DNA of 64,000 nt from Acidocella aquatica (GCF_030160635.1 NZ_BSOS01000007.1:124001-188000); one strand, 5' to 3'; numbered from the stretch's first letter, positions 41,346-52,139 are shown. The notes: generated by a model from the letters alone, not told the origin. Made by a program: numbers and translations.

Positions 41346-42422
41346 ATGGACCATAGAAGCAAATTGAACCCGAAACAGCCGCCACGCCTCCCCCCGGGGC
41401 TGGATGTGCGCTCGGCCGCGGTGTTGCGCGAGATTGTGGAGCAATATGTGGAGACCGGGGAGCCGGTGGGCTCGCGCACGCTCTCGCGCCTGCTGCCGCT
41501 CAACCTCTCTCCCGCGACCATCCGCAATGTGATGGCGGATCTGACCGACGCGGGGCTTTTGTTCGCGCCGCATACCTCGGCGGGGCGGCTGCCGACCGAC
41601 CGGGGGTTGCGGCTGTTCGTGGACGGGCTGTTGCAGTTTGGCGAGCTGAGCGAGGATGAGCGCAGCACGATCAATGTCGCGCTGGCGCAGTCTGGCCGGA
41701 GTTTGCAGGAGACGCTGGCACAGGCATCCTCGATGCTCTCGGGGCTTTCGGCCGCCGCGGGGCTGGTGCTGGCGCCCAAGGGCGAGGGGCCGGTGAAGCA
41801 TATTGAGTTTGTGCCGCTCTCGCCGGGGCGCGCGCTGGTGGTGCTGGTCTCGGCCGACGGGCAGGTGGAGAACCGGATTATCGAGACCCCGCCAGGGCTG
41901 CCGCCTTCAGCCTTGCAGCAGGCGAGCAATTATCTGAACGCGCAGCTCTCGGGGTTGTCGCTGGCCGAATTGCGGCAGCGCGTGGCGCTGGATTTGTCAG
42001 CTGACCGGACGGCGCTGGATGCGTTGACGAATTCGGTGATCGAGGCCGGGCTGGCGACCTGGGGGAGCGAGGGGCGCGCCGGCTCGCTGATTTTGCGCGG
42101 CCAGGGGCGGCTGCTGGCGGATGTGGACCAGTTGGAGAAGCTGGGCGCGATCCAGGCGCTGTTCGAGCGGCTGGAGACCGAGGAGACGATGCTGCGGCTG
42201 CTGGACCTGGCGGAGACGTCTGACGGGGTGCGGATTTTTATCGGGGCGGAGTCCGGGTTGTTTGGCTCGGCGGGGGTCTCGATGATCGTAGCGCCAGCGA
42301 GGAATACGCAGGACAGGATTGTGGGGGCGATTGGGGTGATTGGGCCGACGCGGATTAACTACGGGAAGATTATTCCGGTGGTGGATTATACGGCGCGGGT
42401 GATTGGGCGGTTGTTGGGGTAG
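41346..42422 (+). CDS. hrcA: Heat-shock repressor HrcA
   Basis: HrcA represses groESL and often grpE-dnaK by binding CIRCE elements. The 358-residue protein has an N-terminal winged helix (YVETGEPVGSRTL, SPATIRNVMADL, about residues 30-60) and the C-terminal HrcA domain ending GPTRINYGKIIPVVDYTA. The ATG at 41346 is used; an upstream in-frame start is not family-like. The expected next gene, grpE, is absent and an AT-rich unknown gene follows. No CIRCE element is seen in this window. Confidence 0.95.
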   Translation: MDHRSKLNPKQPPRLPPGLDVRSAAVLREIVEQYVETGEPVGSRTLSRLLPLNLSPATIRNVMADLTDAGLLFAPHTSAGRLPTDRGLRLFVDGLLQFGELSEDERSTINVALAQSGRSLQETLAQASSMLSGLSAAAGLVLAPKGEGPVKHIEFVPLSPGRALVVLVSADGQVENRIIETPPGLPPSALQQASNYLNAQLSGLSLAELRQRVALDLSADRTALDALTNSVIEAGLATWGSEGRAGSLILRGQGRLLADVDQLEKLGAIQALFERLETEETMLRLLDLAETSDGVRIFIGAESGLFGSAGVSMIVAPARNTQDRIVGAIGVIGPTRINYGKIIPVVDYTARVIGRLLG

Positions 42423-42605
42423 GTGGGAGAATAAAAGCCGGAAGAAGAAATCAAAACAACCGCGGAAGCATTTCTCCGATTATAGAGTGTTGCTCACAAG
42501 AACGTATCCCTACGAAGTTTGGGGAAGGAAGCAACCGCCTCAATTATTTTCTTAATCTGTATAGAGTGGATTTCGGAAAGTATATTTTTCACTCAAAGGA
42601 ATAGC

Positions 42606-43100
42606 ATGAATTTCTACCAAGGAGTTGTTTTCGAATATCTTCGATCAGACCGGTCACTTTTTATAAATACTGAGTGTTGCATTCAACTCAATGAAGGCAA
42701 AAACCCCGACACAAGTGGCCCACACTGGTATTGTGACGCACTGGCGTGCGATTTTCGTCATGAATCCGCGTTCCTATGTGAGATCACATATAGTGCGTCG
42801 TTAAGCGCTTTAATAAGCCGCCTAACTGATTGGCATGAGAGTTGGCCTTTATTGAAAGAAGCACTCCGTAGAGATAGCCATGTGCCTATGGGTTGGCCGA
42901 TTAGGCCGTGGCTATTCGTTCCCGAGCAATCCATCCCGCGACTGTTAAATCGGCTGGCAGACATCCGCCCCTCAGACGACGCTCTTTTTACCCCAAGAAT
43001 CACTCCATTAGAAATGGTACAACCCTGGCGCTACAGGTCATGGAACCGTGATGGCGAGGCAGAAAAGCCAGCGTCGATACCAGAAATGATGCAGCGTTGA
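42606..43100 (+). CDS. Hypothetical protein, AT-rich
   Basis: This 164-residue protein has no function I can name, although its beginning (NFYQGVVFEYLRSDRSLFIN) is of a kind seen in conserved hypothetical proteins of many proteobacteria. It is soluble, rich in Trp and Cys (CCIQLNEG, HWYCDALACDF) and has no signal peptide. AAAGGAA lies just before the ATG at 42606, which is preferred over a start 87 bases upstream. Lower GC than hrcA and leuA and flanking REP repeats suggest acquisition at this site. Confidence 0.65.
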   Translation: MNFYQGVVFEYLRSDRSLFINTECCIQLNEGKNPDTSGPHWYCDALACDFRHESAFLCEITYSASLSALISRLTDWHESWPLLKEALRRDSHVPMGWPIRPWLFVPEQSIPRLLNRLADIRPSDDALFTPRITPLEMVQPWRYRSWNRDGEAEKPASIPEMMQR

Positions 43101-43165
43101 ACTCCAACTGATCCTATCCAATCGTCACGGCCAAGCGCTGTCACGCCTCACTACTGGCCCGGCAA

Positions 43166-43197
43166 TGGCGGAATGCGCTGCGCTTTTCCACCCTACG
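43166..43197. repeat. Half-palindrome repeat of the GCGCTGCGC type
   Basis: A GGCGGAATGCGCTGCGC core followed by TTTTCCACCCTACG resembles a widespread proteobacterial intergenic palindrome and is related in style to the inverted repeat at 54096-54185. It lies between the AT-rich hypothetical gene and leuA. Confidence 0.5.
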
Positions 43198-43265
43198 GGT
43201 GTTGTGGTGGCCTCGCCAAAGGCAGCGGCTTTAGAATTCGTTGCAAGAAATCTTATTAATGCGTT

Positions 43266-43312
43266 CGAAGGGCGCGGCCCTTCGCGGGGGTCCAGGGGGC
43301 GGAGCCCCCTGG
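43266..43312. repeat. REP-type double hairpin downstream of leuA
   Basis: Hairpin one has arms CGAAGGGC (43266-43273, 43277-43284) and hairpin two has arms CCAGGGGGC (43292-43300, 43304-43312), each with a 3-nt loop. It lies 11 bp beyond the leuA stop. The first hairpin and linker are identical to the repeat at 57962. Confidence 0.75.
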
Positions 43313-43323
43313 CCTTGCCTACC

Positions 43324-44898
<1,575 letters not shown>

Positions 44899-44913
44899 GG
44901 TTTGGTTCCGTTT

Positions 44914-45001
44914 AAAATGCCGGTTTGTGGATTTTAGGCATTCCCCTGAGCGGTGTGGCGCGGTGTTTGGGCGCGCGCGGAAGAACTTATGCGCTCAGGG
45001 G
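44914..45001 (-). promoter_or_regulatory. Candidate leucine attenuator before leuA
   Basis: On the leuA strand, CCCCTGAGCG at the end of the leader peptide (44992-45001, containing its stop codon) pairs perfectly with CGCTCAGGGG (44943-44952). Next comes AATGCC...GGCATT followed by TTTT (44914-44942), a possible terminator with only a 6-bp stem and a 15-nt loop. The order matches classical attenuation, but the terminator is weak. Confidence 0.5.
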
Positions 45002-45048
45002 CGGATAAGTCGAAGGAGCAGCCCGGCAAGTTTGGGGGCAAAAGCCAT
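44995..45048 (-). CDS. Leucine-rich leader peptide of leuA
   Basis: This short ORF encodes MAFAPKLAGLLLRLIRP, with five leucines in 17 residues, three of them consecutive (codons CTG CTC CTT). It ends 96 bp before the leuA start codon, and its stop lies in the first arm of a 10-bp inverted repeat. Slow translation at the Leu codons could sense charged tRNA-Leu. There is no Shine-Dalgarno sequence before the ATG, but a TAAAAT lies about 20 bases upstream and could be the -10 box of a leaderless transcript. Confidence 0.55.
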   Translation of the reverse strand: MAFAPKLAGLLLRLIRP

Positions 45049-45106
45049 GAGCAGGAGATAGGTGAATTTTAGCGCGAGCGCAAGGTTTTACCCGCGCGCG
45101 GCGAAT

Positions 45107-45280
45107 TTAAAGCCCTCTGGCGATGTCACTGAAGGCCGCGCCCAGGCCGTTGCCGATGTTGGTGGCGCCGTCGATGATGACGGTGGCGACCAGAGAAGCG
45201 ATGAGAACATATTCGATAGAGGTGACGGCCCGCCGGTCCTGCCTCAGCCGTTGCATTTCAGCCCATAACGATACCAGCAC
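45107..45280 (-). CDS. Orphan Flp-family pilin 3
   Basis: This 57-residue gene starts with GTG, seven bases after a perfect GGAGG. The protein has a basic leader (EMQRLRQDRRA), the prepilin cleavage region RA-VTSIEYVLIAS and a hydrophobic helix, so it is an Flp-type pilin. It differs from the two pilins of the Tad locus in having Asp within the helix (VIIDGATN) and a shorter tail. It is 11-12 kb from those genes, 61 bp downstream of the aldehyde dehydrogenase gene and upstream of leuA. Confidence 0.85.
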   Translation of the reverse strand: MLVSLWAEMQRLRQDRRAVTSIEYVLIASLVATVIIDGATNIGNGLGAAFSDIARGL

Positions 45281-45341
45281 CGCGTATCCTCCACGCCATA
45301 TTGGCTGGAAAATACGCGGGAGAGTTTAATGTCCGGTAAAA

Positions 45342-46727
45342 TTACGGCAGGCGCAGGTGAAAAGACTGCGGCCGGGTGAGTTGCTCGTAACCCCAGATGG
45401 ACAGCGTGTGGCCACGGCCGGTGTCTTTCACCCCGGTCCAGGGCAGCGCCGGGTCCAGATAGTCGCAGCGGTTGAGAAAGACCGTGCCGGTTTCGATCTG
45501 GCCGCCGATGGCTTCGGTGGCGGCGACATCGGTGGAGAAAATGGCGGCGGTGAGGCCGTATTCGCTGTCGTTCATCAGGCGGATGGCCTCCTCGTCGGAG
45601 CTCACTTTCATGATGCCGACCACCGGGCCGAAGGTCTCCTCGGTCATCACGCGCATGCCGTGGGTCACATCCACCAAAATCTGCGGCGCCAGATAGGGGG
45701 TGCCGGGCTGGTTGGCCGGGAAGGCGCTAGGGTCAATGAGGGCGCGCGCGCCTTGGGAGACGGCTTCATCAATCTGGCCGCGAATGAACGCCGCCGCCTT
45801 GGCGGAGACGACCGGGCCAAGGTTGGTTTCCGGGTCGGCCGGGTTGCCCAGGCGGTATTGGCGGGTGACCTCAACGGCCTTGGCGACAAATTCATCGTAC
45901 ACGGCCTCATGCACATAAATGCGCTCGATGCCGCAACAGGACTGGCCGGAGTTGAAGAACGCGCCGTCCACGAGGTTTTCCGCCGCGAAGGCGACATCGG
46001 CATCGGCGCGCACATAGGCGGGGTCCTTGCCGCCGAGTTCCAGGCCGACGGAGATGAAACGGTCCGCCGCGGCGCGGGAGACGGCATGGCCGACCGGCAC
46101 CGAGCCGGTGAAGGCGACATGGGCGATGCGGGTGTCCTTCACCAGCGCCTCGGCGGTGGCGCCGGAGATGTGCAGGTGCTGGAACACGCCCTCGGGCAGG
46201 CCCGCTTCGTCAAACGCCTGCTGGAAGCGCTCGGCGATGAGCTGGGTCTGCGCCGCGTGTTTGAGCATCACGGTGTTGCCCGCCATGATCGCCGGCATGA
46301 TCGTGTTGATGGCGGTGAGGAACGGGTAGTTCCACGGCGCGATGACGAAGACAACGCCGAGCGGGACGCGCCTGACATAGCGCTTGAAGCCAGATTTTGG
46401 GCCGGGGTCGAGCGGGGCGAGGCCCTCGGCGGCGGCATCGATCATGAAGCGGGCGCGCTCGACGCAGCCGCGCACCTCGCCGGGCGCCTGGGAAACCGGG
46501 CGGCCCATGGACCAGGCGAGGTCGAGGGCGATCTCATCGCTGTGGCGCAACAGGGCCTCGCAGAATTTATGCCCCAGGGCGGCGCGCTCCTCCAGGCCGC
46601 GCGCGGCCCACAGGCGCTGCGCGGCGGCTGATTTGTCAAGCACCGCGTCAATCCGCGCCGCGTCCGCGAAGGGGCGTTCGGCGTAGACGCTGCCGTCCAC
46701 CGGTGAAATCGTCTGCTGCATGCTCAT
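45342..46727 (-). CDS. NAD(P)-dependent aldehyde dehydrogenase
   Basis: This 461-residue enzyme oxidises an aldehyde to an acid. The ALDH elements are visible: APWNYPFLTAINTI, the catalytic Glu in LELGGKDPAYV (about residue 232), the catalytic Cys in NSGQSCCGIERI (about 263) and EETFGPVVGI. It most resembles the succinate-semialdehyde/broad aldehyde group, but the substrate is not fixed by sequence. The ATG overlaps the stop of the upstream membrane-protein gene by four bases. Confidence 0.9.
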   Translation of the reverse strand: MSMQQTISPVDGSVYAERPFADAARIDAVLDKSAAAQRLWAARGLEERAALGHKFCEALLRHSDEIALDLAWSMGRPVSQAPGEVRGCVERARFMIDAAAEGLAPLDPGPKSGFKRYVRRVPLGVVFVIAPWNYPFLTAINTIMPAIMAGNTVMLKHAAQTQLIAERFQQAFDEAGLPEGVFQHLHISGATAEALVKDTRIAHVAFTGSVPVGHAVSRAAADRFISVGLELGGKDPAYVRADADVAFAAENLVDGAFFNSGQSCCGIERIYVHEAVYDEFVAKAVEVTRQYRLGNPADPETNLGPVVSAKAAAFIRGQIDEAVSQGARALIDPSAFPANQPGTPYLAPQILVDVTHGMRVMTEETFGPVVGIMKVSSDEEAIRLMNDSEYGLTAAIFSTDVAATEAIGGQIETGTVFLNRCDYLDPALPWTGVKDTGRGHTLSIWGYEQLTRPQSFHLRLP

Positions 46728-47680
46728 GATTTTCGTTTCCTCGTATTGGTCCACAACTCGTTGCCAGCGTAACATAAAGCCGCGGCGCAGGCCGGGGCCA
46801 GAAAATAAAGCACACGGAACAGCAGGATAGCCCCCAGCGCCGTGGCGGGTGATAAATAGACCGAGAGGCCCAGCAGCAGAACGGAGTCGAACACCCCGAC
46901 CCCAGCCGGCAGGCCAGAGAAAATACCGGCGGCGAAGGCTGCCAGATAGACTCCCAGCACATGCGCGTAGCTTAGGCCCGGCGTGTCGGGGAGCACAACA
47001 TAGAGAATGGCGCAGGCGGTTGAAATATCGGCACAGCCGTAGAACACCTGCAACAATGCCAGGCGCGGGCCGGGGAGCGCCAGCCGCTGGCGGAAAATGA
47101 CGACCGAGGTGCGCCCGCCCACCGCGGCGACATAAAGCGCCATGGCGAAGACCAGCGCCGCGCCAACCGCCCGCAATGCCCAGGCGGGAACGGCATGGCC
47201 AAACAGCGGCATGGCCACCGGGTCGAGCAGCAGCAGCAGGCCGAGCAAGGTGAGCAGGCCAAAGGTGAACATGCTGCCGGAGATGGCGACGATGCGCGCG
47301 ATGCCGGCGGCGGGCACCCGCCATTGCGCGTAGAGCCGCAGGCGGATGGCGGCGGCGGAAAGAGCGGGGGCGCCCAGCACATGGCTGAGCGCGTAGGCGC
47401 AGAAGGAGGTGAAGGCGATGTGGAGGGCGCCGATGCGAGGCACGCTCTCGCGGCGGCGGGCGAAAAGGATGCCGGGGAGGTCGTAACCCGCCATGAGGCA
47501 GAGCGAGACCGCGAGCAGCATCAGCGCATGGATGAACTCAACGCGCGGCGTGGCGCCAACGGCGGCCAGAACATCGCCAAGGCCGATGCGCCTGAGTGCG
47601 CCGCGCAGACCGATGACAACCCCCGCCAGGACAATAAGACCCAGCACAGGTGGCACATATTTGAGCGCGCGCTGTTTCAT
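46724..47680 (-). CDS. UPF0104/LPG synthase-like membrane protein
   Basis: This 318-residue polytopic protein has seven to nine transmembrane segments and matches the flippase-like domain of lysylphosphatidylglycerol synthases (UPF0104 family), for example ALSHVLGAPALSAAAIRLRL and GIFSGLPAGVGVFDSVLL (both in family-typical places). The cytoplasmic aminoacyl-transferase domain of MprF is missing. Lipid translocation is a family-based guess. It lies between lysK and the aldehyde dehydrogenase. Confidence 0.82.
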   Translation of the reverse strand: MKQRALKYVPPVLGLIVLAGVVIGLRGALRRIGLGDVLAAVGATPRVEFIHALMLLAVSLCLMAGYDLPGILFARRRESVPRIGALHIAFTSFCAYALSHVLGAPALSAAAIRLRLYAQWRVPAAGIARIVAISGSMFTFGLLTLLGLLLLLDPVAMPLFGHAVPAWALRAVGAALVFAMALYVAAVGGRTSVVIFRQRLALPGPRLALLQVFYGCADISTACAILYVVLPDTPGLSYAHVLGVYLAAFAAGIFSGLPAGVGVFDSVLLLGLSVYLSPATALGAILLFRVLYFLAPACAAALCYAGNELWTNTRKRKS

Positions 47681-47700
47681 GGCGGGGGCCGGGCTGGGGG

Positions 47701-49284
47701 CTAGGCTGCCTCCACGTCGCGGGCCAGCGCGCTCTCGACCAGGGCGATCGTGCGCTCGATGCCATAGAGCGCGATGAAACCGCCGAAACGAGGGCCTTCG
47801 ACCTGCCCGAGCAGAACCTGATACAGGCAGTCAAACCAGGATTTTAGCGGCGCGAAGGGGTGGCGCTTGCCGATGGCGTAGACCAGGTTTTGCAATTGCT
47901 CCGCCGGGGTTGCGCCGGGGTATTGCACCATCTCGTTCGCCTTCAGGCTTTCGGCGAGGTCGATCAGCGCGCCGCGCTCCACATCGCTCGGCGCGCGGAA
48001 CTGCTTTTTGGGCGCCACGAAGTCGCGGTTGTAGACGATGGCGTGGTGCACGAGCCGGGCCAGGAAGGGGTAGGTCTCGGCGTTCGCGCCGGGGATATAG
48101 GCGCGGATGAAGCCCCAGAGCATTTCCGGGCTGTCGGCGTTGATGACCGAGGCGAGATTGAGCAGCATGGTGAAGCCGATGGGCGAGCCGGCGTGTTCGG
48201 GAACTTCACCGCCATGAATATGCCAGGCCGGGTTTTCATATGGTTTTTCGGCCGTGGGCAAAGCGGCGACGCTGGCGATATAATCGTCGGTCGCGCGGGG
48301 GATGACATCAAAGAACAGGCGCTTGGCGCGCTGCGGCGCGTGGTACATGAACTGGCCCAGGCTCTCCTTGGGCGCGTAGGTGAGCCATTGCTCGACCGAG
48401 AGGCCGTTGCCCTTGGATTTGGAGATTTTCTGGCCCTTGTCGTCCAGGAACAGCTCATAGGTGAGGCAGACCGGCGGCTCGGTGCCCAGCGCGCGCACGA
48501 TGGCGGAGGAGAGCTTCACCGAGTCGATGAGGTCTTTGCCGGACATCTCATAATCAACGTCCAGCGCGTGCCAGCGCATCGCCCAGTCGGCCTTCCATTG
48601 CAGCTTGGCGGCGCCGCCGGTGACGGCGGTCTCATATTTCGTGTTGGTGTCCGGGTCGGTCCAGAACACGGTGCCGTGTTCAACGTCCACCTGGTCAATG
48701 GGCACCTGCATGACGATGCCGGTGCGCGGGTGGATGGGCAGGATGGGCGAATAGCTGGCGCGGCGCTCCGGCCCGAGGCTCGGGCGGATGATGTCGACGA
48801 TGGCGCCGTGATGCGCGAGCACATGCAGCAGCGCATTGTCGAACCGGCCGGAGGCGTAATAATCAGACGAGGAGGCGAACTCGAACTCGAAGCCGAACTC
48901 GTTCAAAAAATCCTGCAGCATGTTGTTGTTGTGCTCGCCGAAACTGTCGAACTTGCCGAAAGGGTCCGGCACTTTGGTCAGCGGCTTGCCGAGGTGCTGC
49001 TTGAGCATCTCCTTGTTGGGCACATTGTCGGGGACTTTGCGCAGCCCGTCCATGTCGTCGGAGAACGCCAGCAGGCGCGAGGGCAGGCCGGTGAGATCAG
49101 TGAAGGCCTTGCGCACCCAGGTGGTGCGGGCGACCTCGCCAAAGGTGCCGATATGCGGCAGGCCGGACGGGCCGTAGCCGGTCTCGAACAACGCCTCGGT
49201 CTTGCCTTTTTGCTTCAAGCGCGCGGCAACACGTTCGGCTTCACGGAAGGGCCAGCTCGGCTGGGTAGAAATCTGTTCGCTCAT
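47701..49284 (-). CDS. lysK: Class I lysyl-tRNA synthetase
   Basis: LysK is the archaeal-type class I lysyl-tRNA synthetase found in most alphaproteobacteria in place of the class II LysS. The 527-residue protein has the HIGH-type motif GPSGLPHIGTFGE (about 33-45) and KISKSKGNG (KMSKS equivalent, near residue 285). Length is normal. It diverges from the DinG-like helicase gene across 46 bp, and a membrane-protein gene follows it. Confidence 0.96.
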   Translation of the reverse strand: MSEQISTQPSWPFREAERVAARLKQKGKTEALFETGYGPSGLPHIGTFGEVARTTWVRKAFTDLTGLPSRLLAFSDDMDGLRKVPDNVPNKEMLKQHLGKPLTKVPDPFGKFDSFGEHNNNMLQDFLNEFGFEFEFASSSDYYASGRFDNALLHVLAHHGAIVDIIRPSLGPERRASYSPILPIHPRTGIVMQVPIDQVDVEHGTVFWTDPDTNTKYETAVTGGAAKLQWKADWAMRWHALDVDYEMSGKDLIDSVKLSSAIVRALGTEPPVCLTYELFLDDKGQKISKSKGNGLSVEQWLTYAPKESLGQFMYHAPQRAKRLFFDVIPRATDDYIASVAALPTAEKPYENPAWHIHGGEVPEHAGSPIGFTMLLNLASVINADSPEMLWGFIRAYIPGANAETYPFLARLVHHAIVYNRDFVAPKKQFRAPSDVERGALIDLAESLKANEMVQYPGATPAEQLQNLVYAIGKRHPFAPLKSWFDCLYQVLLGQVEGPRFGGFIALYGIERTIALVESALARDVEAA

Positions 49285-49330
49285 AGCCCCGCTCTATGGT
49301 CAAATTTCCGCCGCGTCTATACGGAGAGCA

Positions 49331-52045
49331 ATGCCTTTCCTGCCGGACTCCCCCGCCCTTGTTGCCGGTCACGGCCGCGCCGTGCTGCTGACGCATGGCG
49401 GCGAGGCTGTGGAAATTAGGCCGGGGAGTGTCGCCAAACAGCTCGGCGGCGCGGTGCCGCTGCTGGTGCATGGCCCGGCGACGCTGAAGCGGCTGGGCAA
49501 TCCGGCCGTGCAGGTGCTGGATTTGTTGGAATTATTTGCCTTCGTGTGCCCGGCGCGCGGCTTGGCGCCCACACCCGCCGGGCTGGCGCGCGCGTTGGAG
49601 ATGGAGGTGCCGGAAACGCTGGAGGAAGGCGCGCGGCTGCTGGCGCCGATGGCCGAGGCGCTGCTGGCCAGGCTGGCGGCGGGCAAAAATGTGCCCGCGA
49701 ACCAGGACGCGGCGGGGCTGGCGGCGCGCATGGGGGCCGCCGGCTGGGGCTGGGCGCCTTATGTGCTGGCGGCGCTGGGGCAACCCGCCGCAAGGCCCGA
49801 CGGCATGGCGATGCGGCTTTGGAAGCGCCTGCCGAAATGGGAGGAATCCGCCCCTCGCCCGCCGCCCTCGGCATTTGCGGTGACCTCCGGGCAGGCGCGG
49901 GCACGCCTGGCCACGCTGCTGGGGCCGGAGGCGGAGCAGCGCCCGGCGCAGGCTGATTATGCCTCGGCGGCGACGGCGGCATTCGAGCCCCGCCAAGCGG
50001 AAGGCCAGCCGCATGTGGTGCTGGCTGAAGCCGGCACAGGCACGGGCAAGACGCTGGGCTATCTGGCCCCCGCCAGCCTGTGGGCGCAGCAGAACAAGGG
50101 CGCGGTGTGGGTTTCCACCTTTACCCGGCATTTGCAGCGCCAGATCGAGCAGGAGGCGGGGCGCCTGCCGGAGGGCACCAAGGTGGTGCTGCGCAAGGGG
50201 CGGGAGAATTACCTCTGCCTGCTCAATTTCGAGGACGCGATGGGCGTGGAGCGCTACGCCGTGCCGCTGGGGCTGGTGGCGCGCTGGGCGATGGCGAGCG
50301 CGGATGGCGATTTGTTCGGCGGCGACCTGCCGGGCTGGTTCGCGGAATTGTACGGCCATGGCCTCTTGGCCCAGATCGCGGACCGGCGGGGCGAGTGCAT
50401 CCACGCCGCCTGCCCGCATTTTTCCGCCTGCGTGATCGAGCGGGTGATCCGCAACGCCCGCGAGGCGGATTTGGTGATCGCCAACCACGCGCTGGTGATG
50501 GCGCAGGCCGTCTGGGGCGGGCTGGATGATGATTATGTGCCCACGCGCTATGTGTTCGACGAGGGGCACCATATTTTCGATGCCGCCGACAGCGCGTTCG
50601 CGGTGGAGCTTTCCGGCGCGGCGATGGCGGAGCTGCGGCGCTGGCTGCTGGGGGCGGAGGGTGCGCGCTCACGCGCGCGGGGGCTGGCGCGGCGGCTGGA
50701 GGATTTCGCCGCCACGGACGATGCCATAAAGCGCACGCTGGACGCGGCGCTGCTGGCGGCCAAGGCGTTGCCCGCGCCAATGTTCTCCACCCGGCTCGAC
50801 CCTGAGCTGGAATCTGACAAAAACCCGGCGGAGGCGTTTTTGCGGGCGCTGCGGGTGCAGGCGCTGGCACGCGGCACGGAGGCGGAGATTAAAGGGGCGA
50901 TGGGGTTCGAGGTGGATCTGCACCCGATCGACCCGGGGATTTTGCCGGTGGCCGCCGCGCTCTCGGCCGCGCTGGAGAAGCTGCGCCTGCCCCTGGTGGC
51001 GTTGCGGCAGCGCTTTCTGGAGCGGCTGGAGGCCGAGGCGGAAACGCTGGAGGAGACCTCGCGCCAACGGCTGGAGGGCACCGCGCGCAGCATCAAGCGC
51101 CGGGCGATTGACAGCATCACCGCATGGCGGCGGATATTGGACGGGCTGGCGGCCGAGGCCAAACCTGGCGAGCGGCCGGGGCGAATCGAGTTTTTGCGCC
51201 TGGACCGCGAGGCGGGAACCGACCGCGACGTGTTGCTGCTCTCGCACCTGCTCGACCCGACGGAGGCGTTCATCGAGACCATCGCCCGCCCGGCGCATGG
51301 CATGCTCATCACCTCCGCCACGCTGCGCGACGGAACCGACAACGAGACCGCCTGGGAGGGCGCGGAAGCGCGCACCGGGGCGGCGCATCTGGCCGCGCCC
51401 GCCATCCGCGCGGCGTTCGGCTCGCCGTTTGATTATGCGGACCGCACGCGCATCGCGCTGATCACGGATGTGAACACGCAGGACATGGGGGCGCTGGCCG
51501 GGGCGTATCAGGCGCTGTTTCAGGCCGCGGGCGGCGGCGGGCTGGGGCTGTTCACCGCCATCTCGCGGCTGCGCGCGGTGCAGGCGCGCATCGCCAAACC
51601 GCTGGAGGAGGCGGGAATTGCGCTCTACGCCCAGCATGTGGACGCCATGGACAACGCCACGCTGGTGGATATTTTCCGCGCCGAGGAACACTCCTGCCTG
51701 CTCGGCACCGATGCGATGCGCGACGGCGTGGATATTCCCGGCAACGCGCTGCGGCTCGTGGTGTTCGAGCGCACGCCCTGGCCGCGCCCGGATATTCTGC
51801 ACCGCACCCGGCGCACGCATCTCTCCGGCGGGGCGCCCAAGGATTATGACGATGCAATCGTGCGCTTAAGGTTGCGCCAGGCGTTCGGGCGGCTGATCCG
51901 CCGGGCCGATGACCGGGGCGTGTTCGTGCTGCTGGACCGGCAGATGCCCTCGCGGCTGCTGAGCGCCTTCCCCGAGGGGGCGCCGGTTATCCGCTCTGGC
52001 CTGGCCGAGGCCGTGGCCGGGATACGGCGGTTTTTGCAGGGATAG
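49331..52045 (+). CDS. DinG/XPD-like Fe-S DNA helicase
   Basis: This 904-residue protein is a superfamily 2 helicase of the DinG/XPD group. After an N-terminal region of about 200 residues (not a recognisable exonuclease), it has Walker A EAGTGTGKT near residue 240, the four cysteines of an Fe-S domain (NYLC near 296; GECIHAACPHFSAC near 355-367), the DEGHH box near 412 and C-terminal motif VI-type RQAFGRLIRR. It would unwind damaged or R-loop DNA. GGAG precedes the ATG at 49331; an in-frame upstream extension overlaps lysK and is rejected. Confidence 0.88.
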   Translation: MPFLPDSPALVAGHGRAVLLTHGGEAVEIRPGSVAKQLGGAVPLLVHGPATLKRLGNPAVQVLDLLELFAFVCPARGLAPTPAGLARALEMEVPETLEEGARLLAPMAEALLARLAAGKNVPANQDAAGLAARMGAAGWGWAPYVLAALGQPAARPDGMAMRLWKRLPKWEESAPRPPPSAFAVTSGQARARLATLLGPEAEQRPAQADYASAATAAFEPRQAEGQPHVVLAEAGTGTGKTLGYLAPASLWAQQNKGAVWVSTFTRHLQRQIEQEAGRLPEGTKVVLRKGRENYLCLLNFEDAMGVERYAVPLGLVARWAMASADGDLFGGDLPGWFAELYGHGLLAQIADRRGECIHAACPHFSACVIERVIRNAREADLVIANHALVMAQAVWGGLDDDYVPTRYVFDEGHHIFDAADSAFAVELSGAAMAELRRWLLGAEGARSRARGLARRLEDFAATDDAIKRTLDAALLAAKALPAPMFSTRLDPELESDKNPAEAFLRALRVQALARGTEAEIKGAMGFEVDLHPIDPGILPVAAALSAALEKLRLPLVALRQRFLERLEAEAETLEETSRQRLEGTARSIKRRAIDSITAWRRILDGLAAEAKPGERPGRIEFLRLDREAGTDRDVLLLSHLLDPTEAFIETIARPAHGMLITSATLRDGTDNETAWEGAEARTGAAHLAAPAIRAAFGSPFDYADRTRIALITDVNTQDMGALAGAYQALFQAAGGGGLGLFTAISRLRAVQARIAKPLEEAGIALYAQHVDAMDNATLVDIFRAEEHSCLLGTDAMRDGVDIPGNALRLVVFERTPWPRPDILHRTRRTHLSGGAPKDYDDAIVRLRLRQAFGRLIRRADDRGVFVLLDRQMPSRLLSAFPEGAPVIRSGLAEAVAGIRRFLQG

Positions 52046-52139
52046 GGCGCGAAATTTCTTTTCCGGCGCGCAAGCTTGTTGTTAAAACCAACACAGCCGC
52101 GCCACAACCTGAACGCGCGCGGACGCAAAAGGCAGACCG

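Noticed and set aside
43101-43323. CRISPR-like spacing of palindromes
   Set aside because: The hairpins are not direct repeats at regular spacing, and no cas genes are near.
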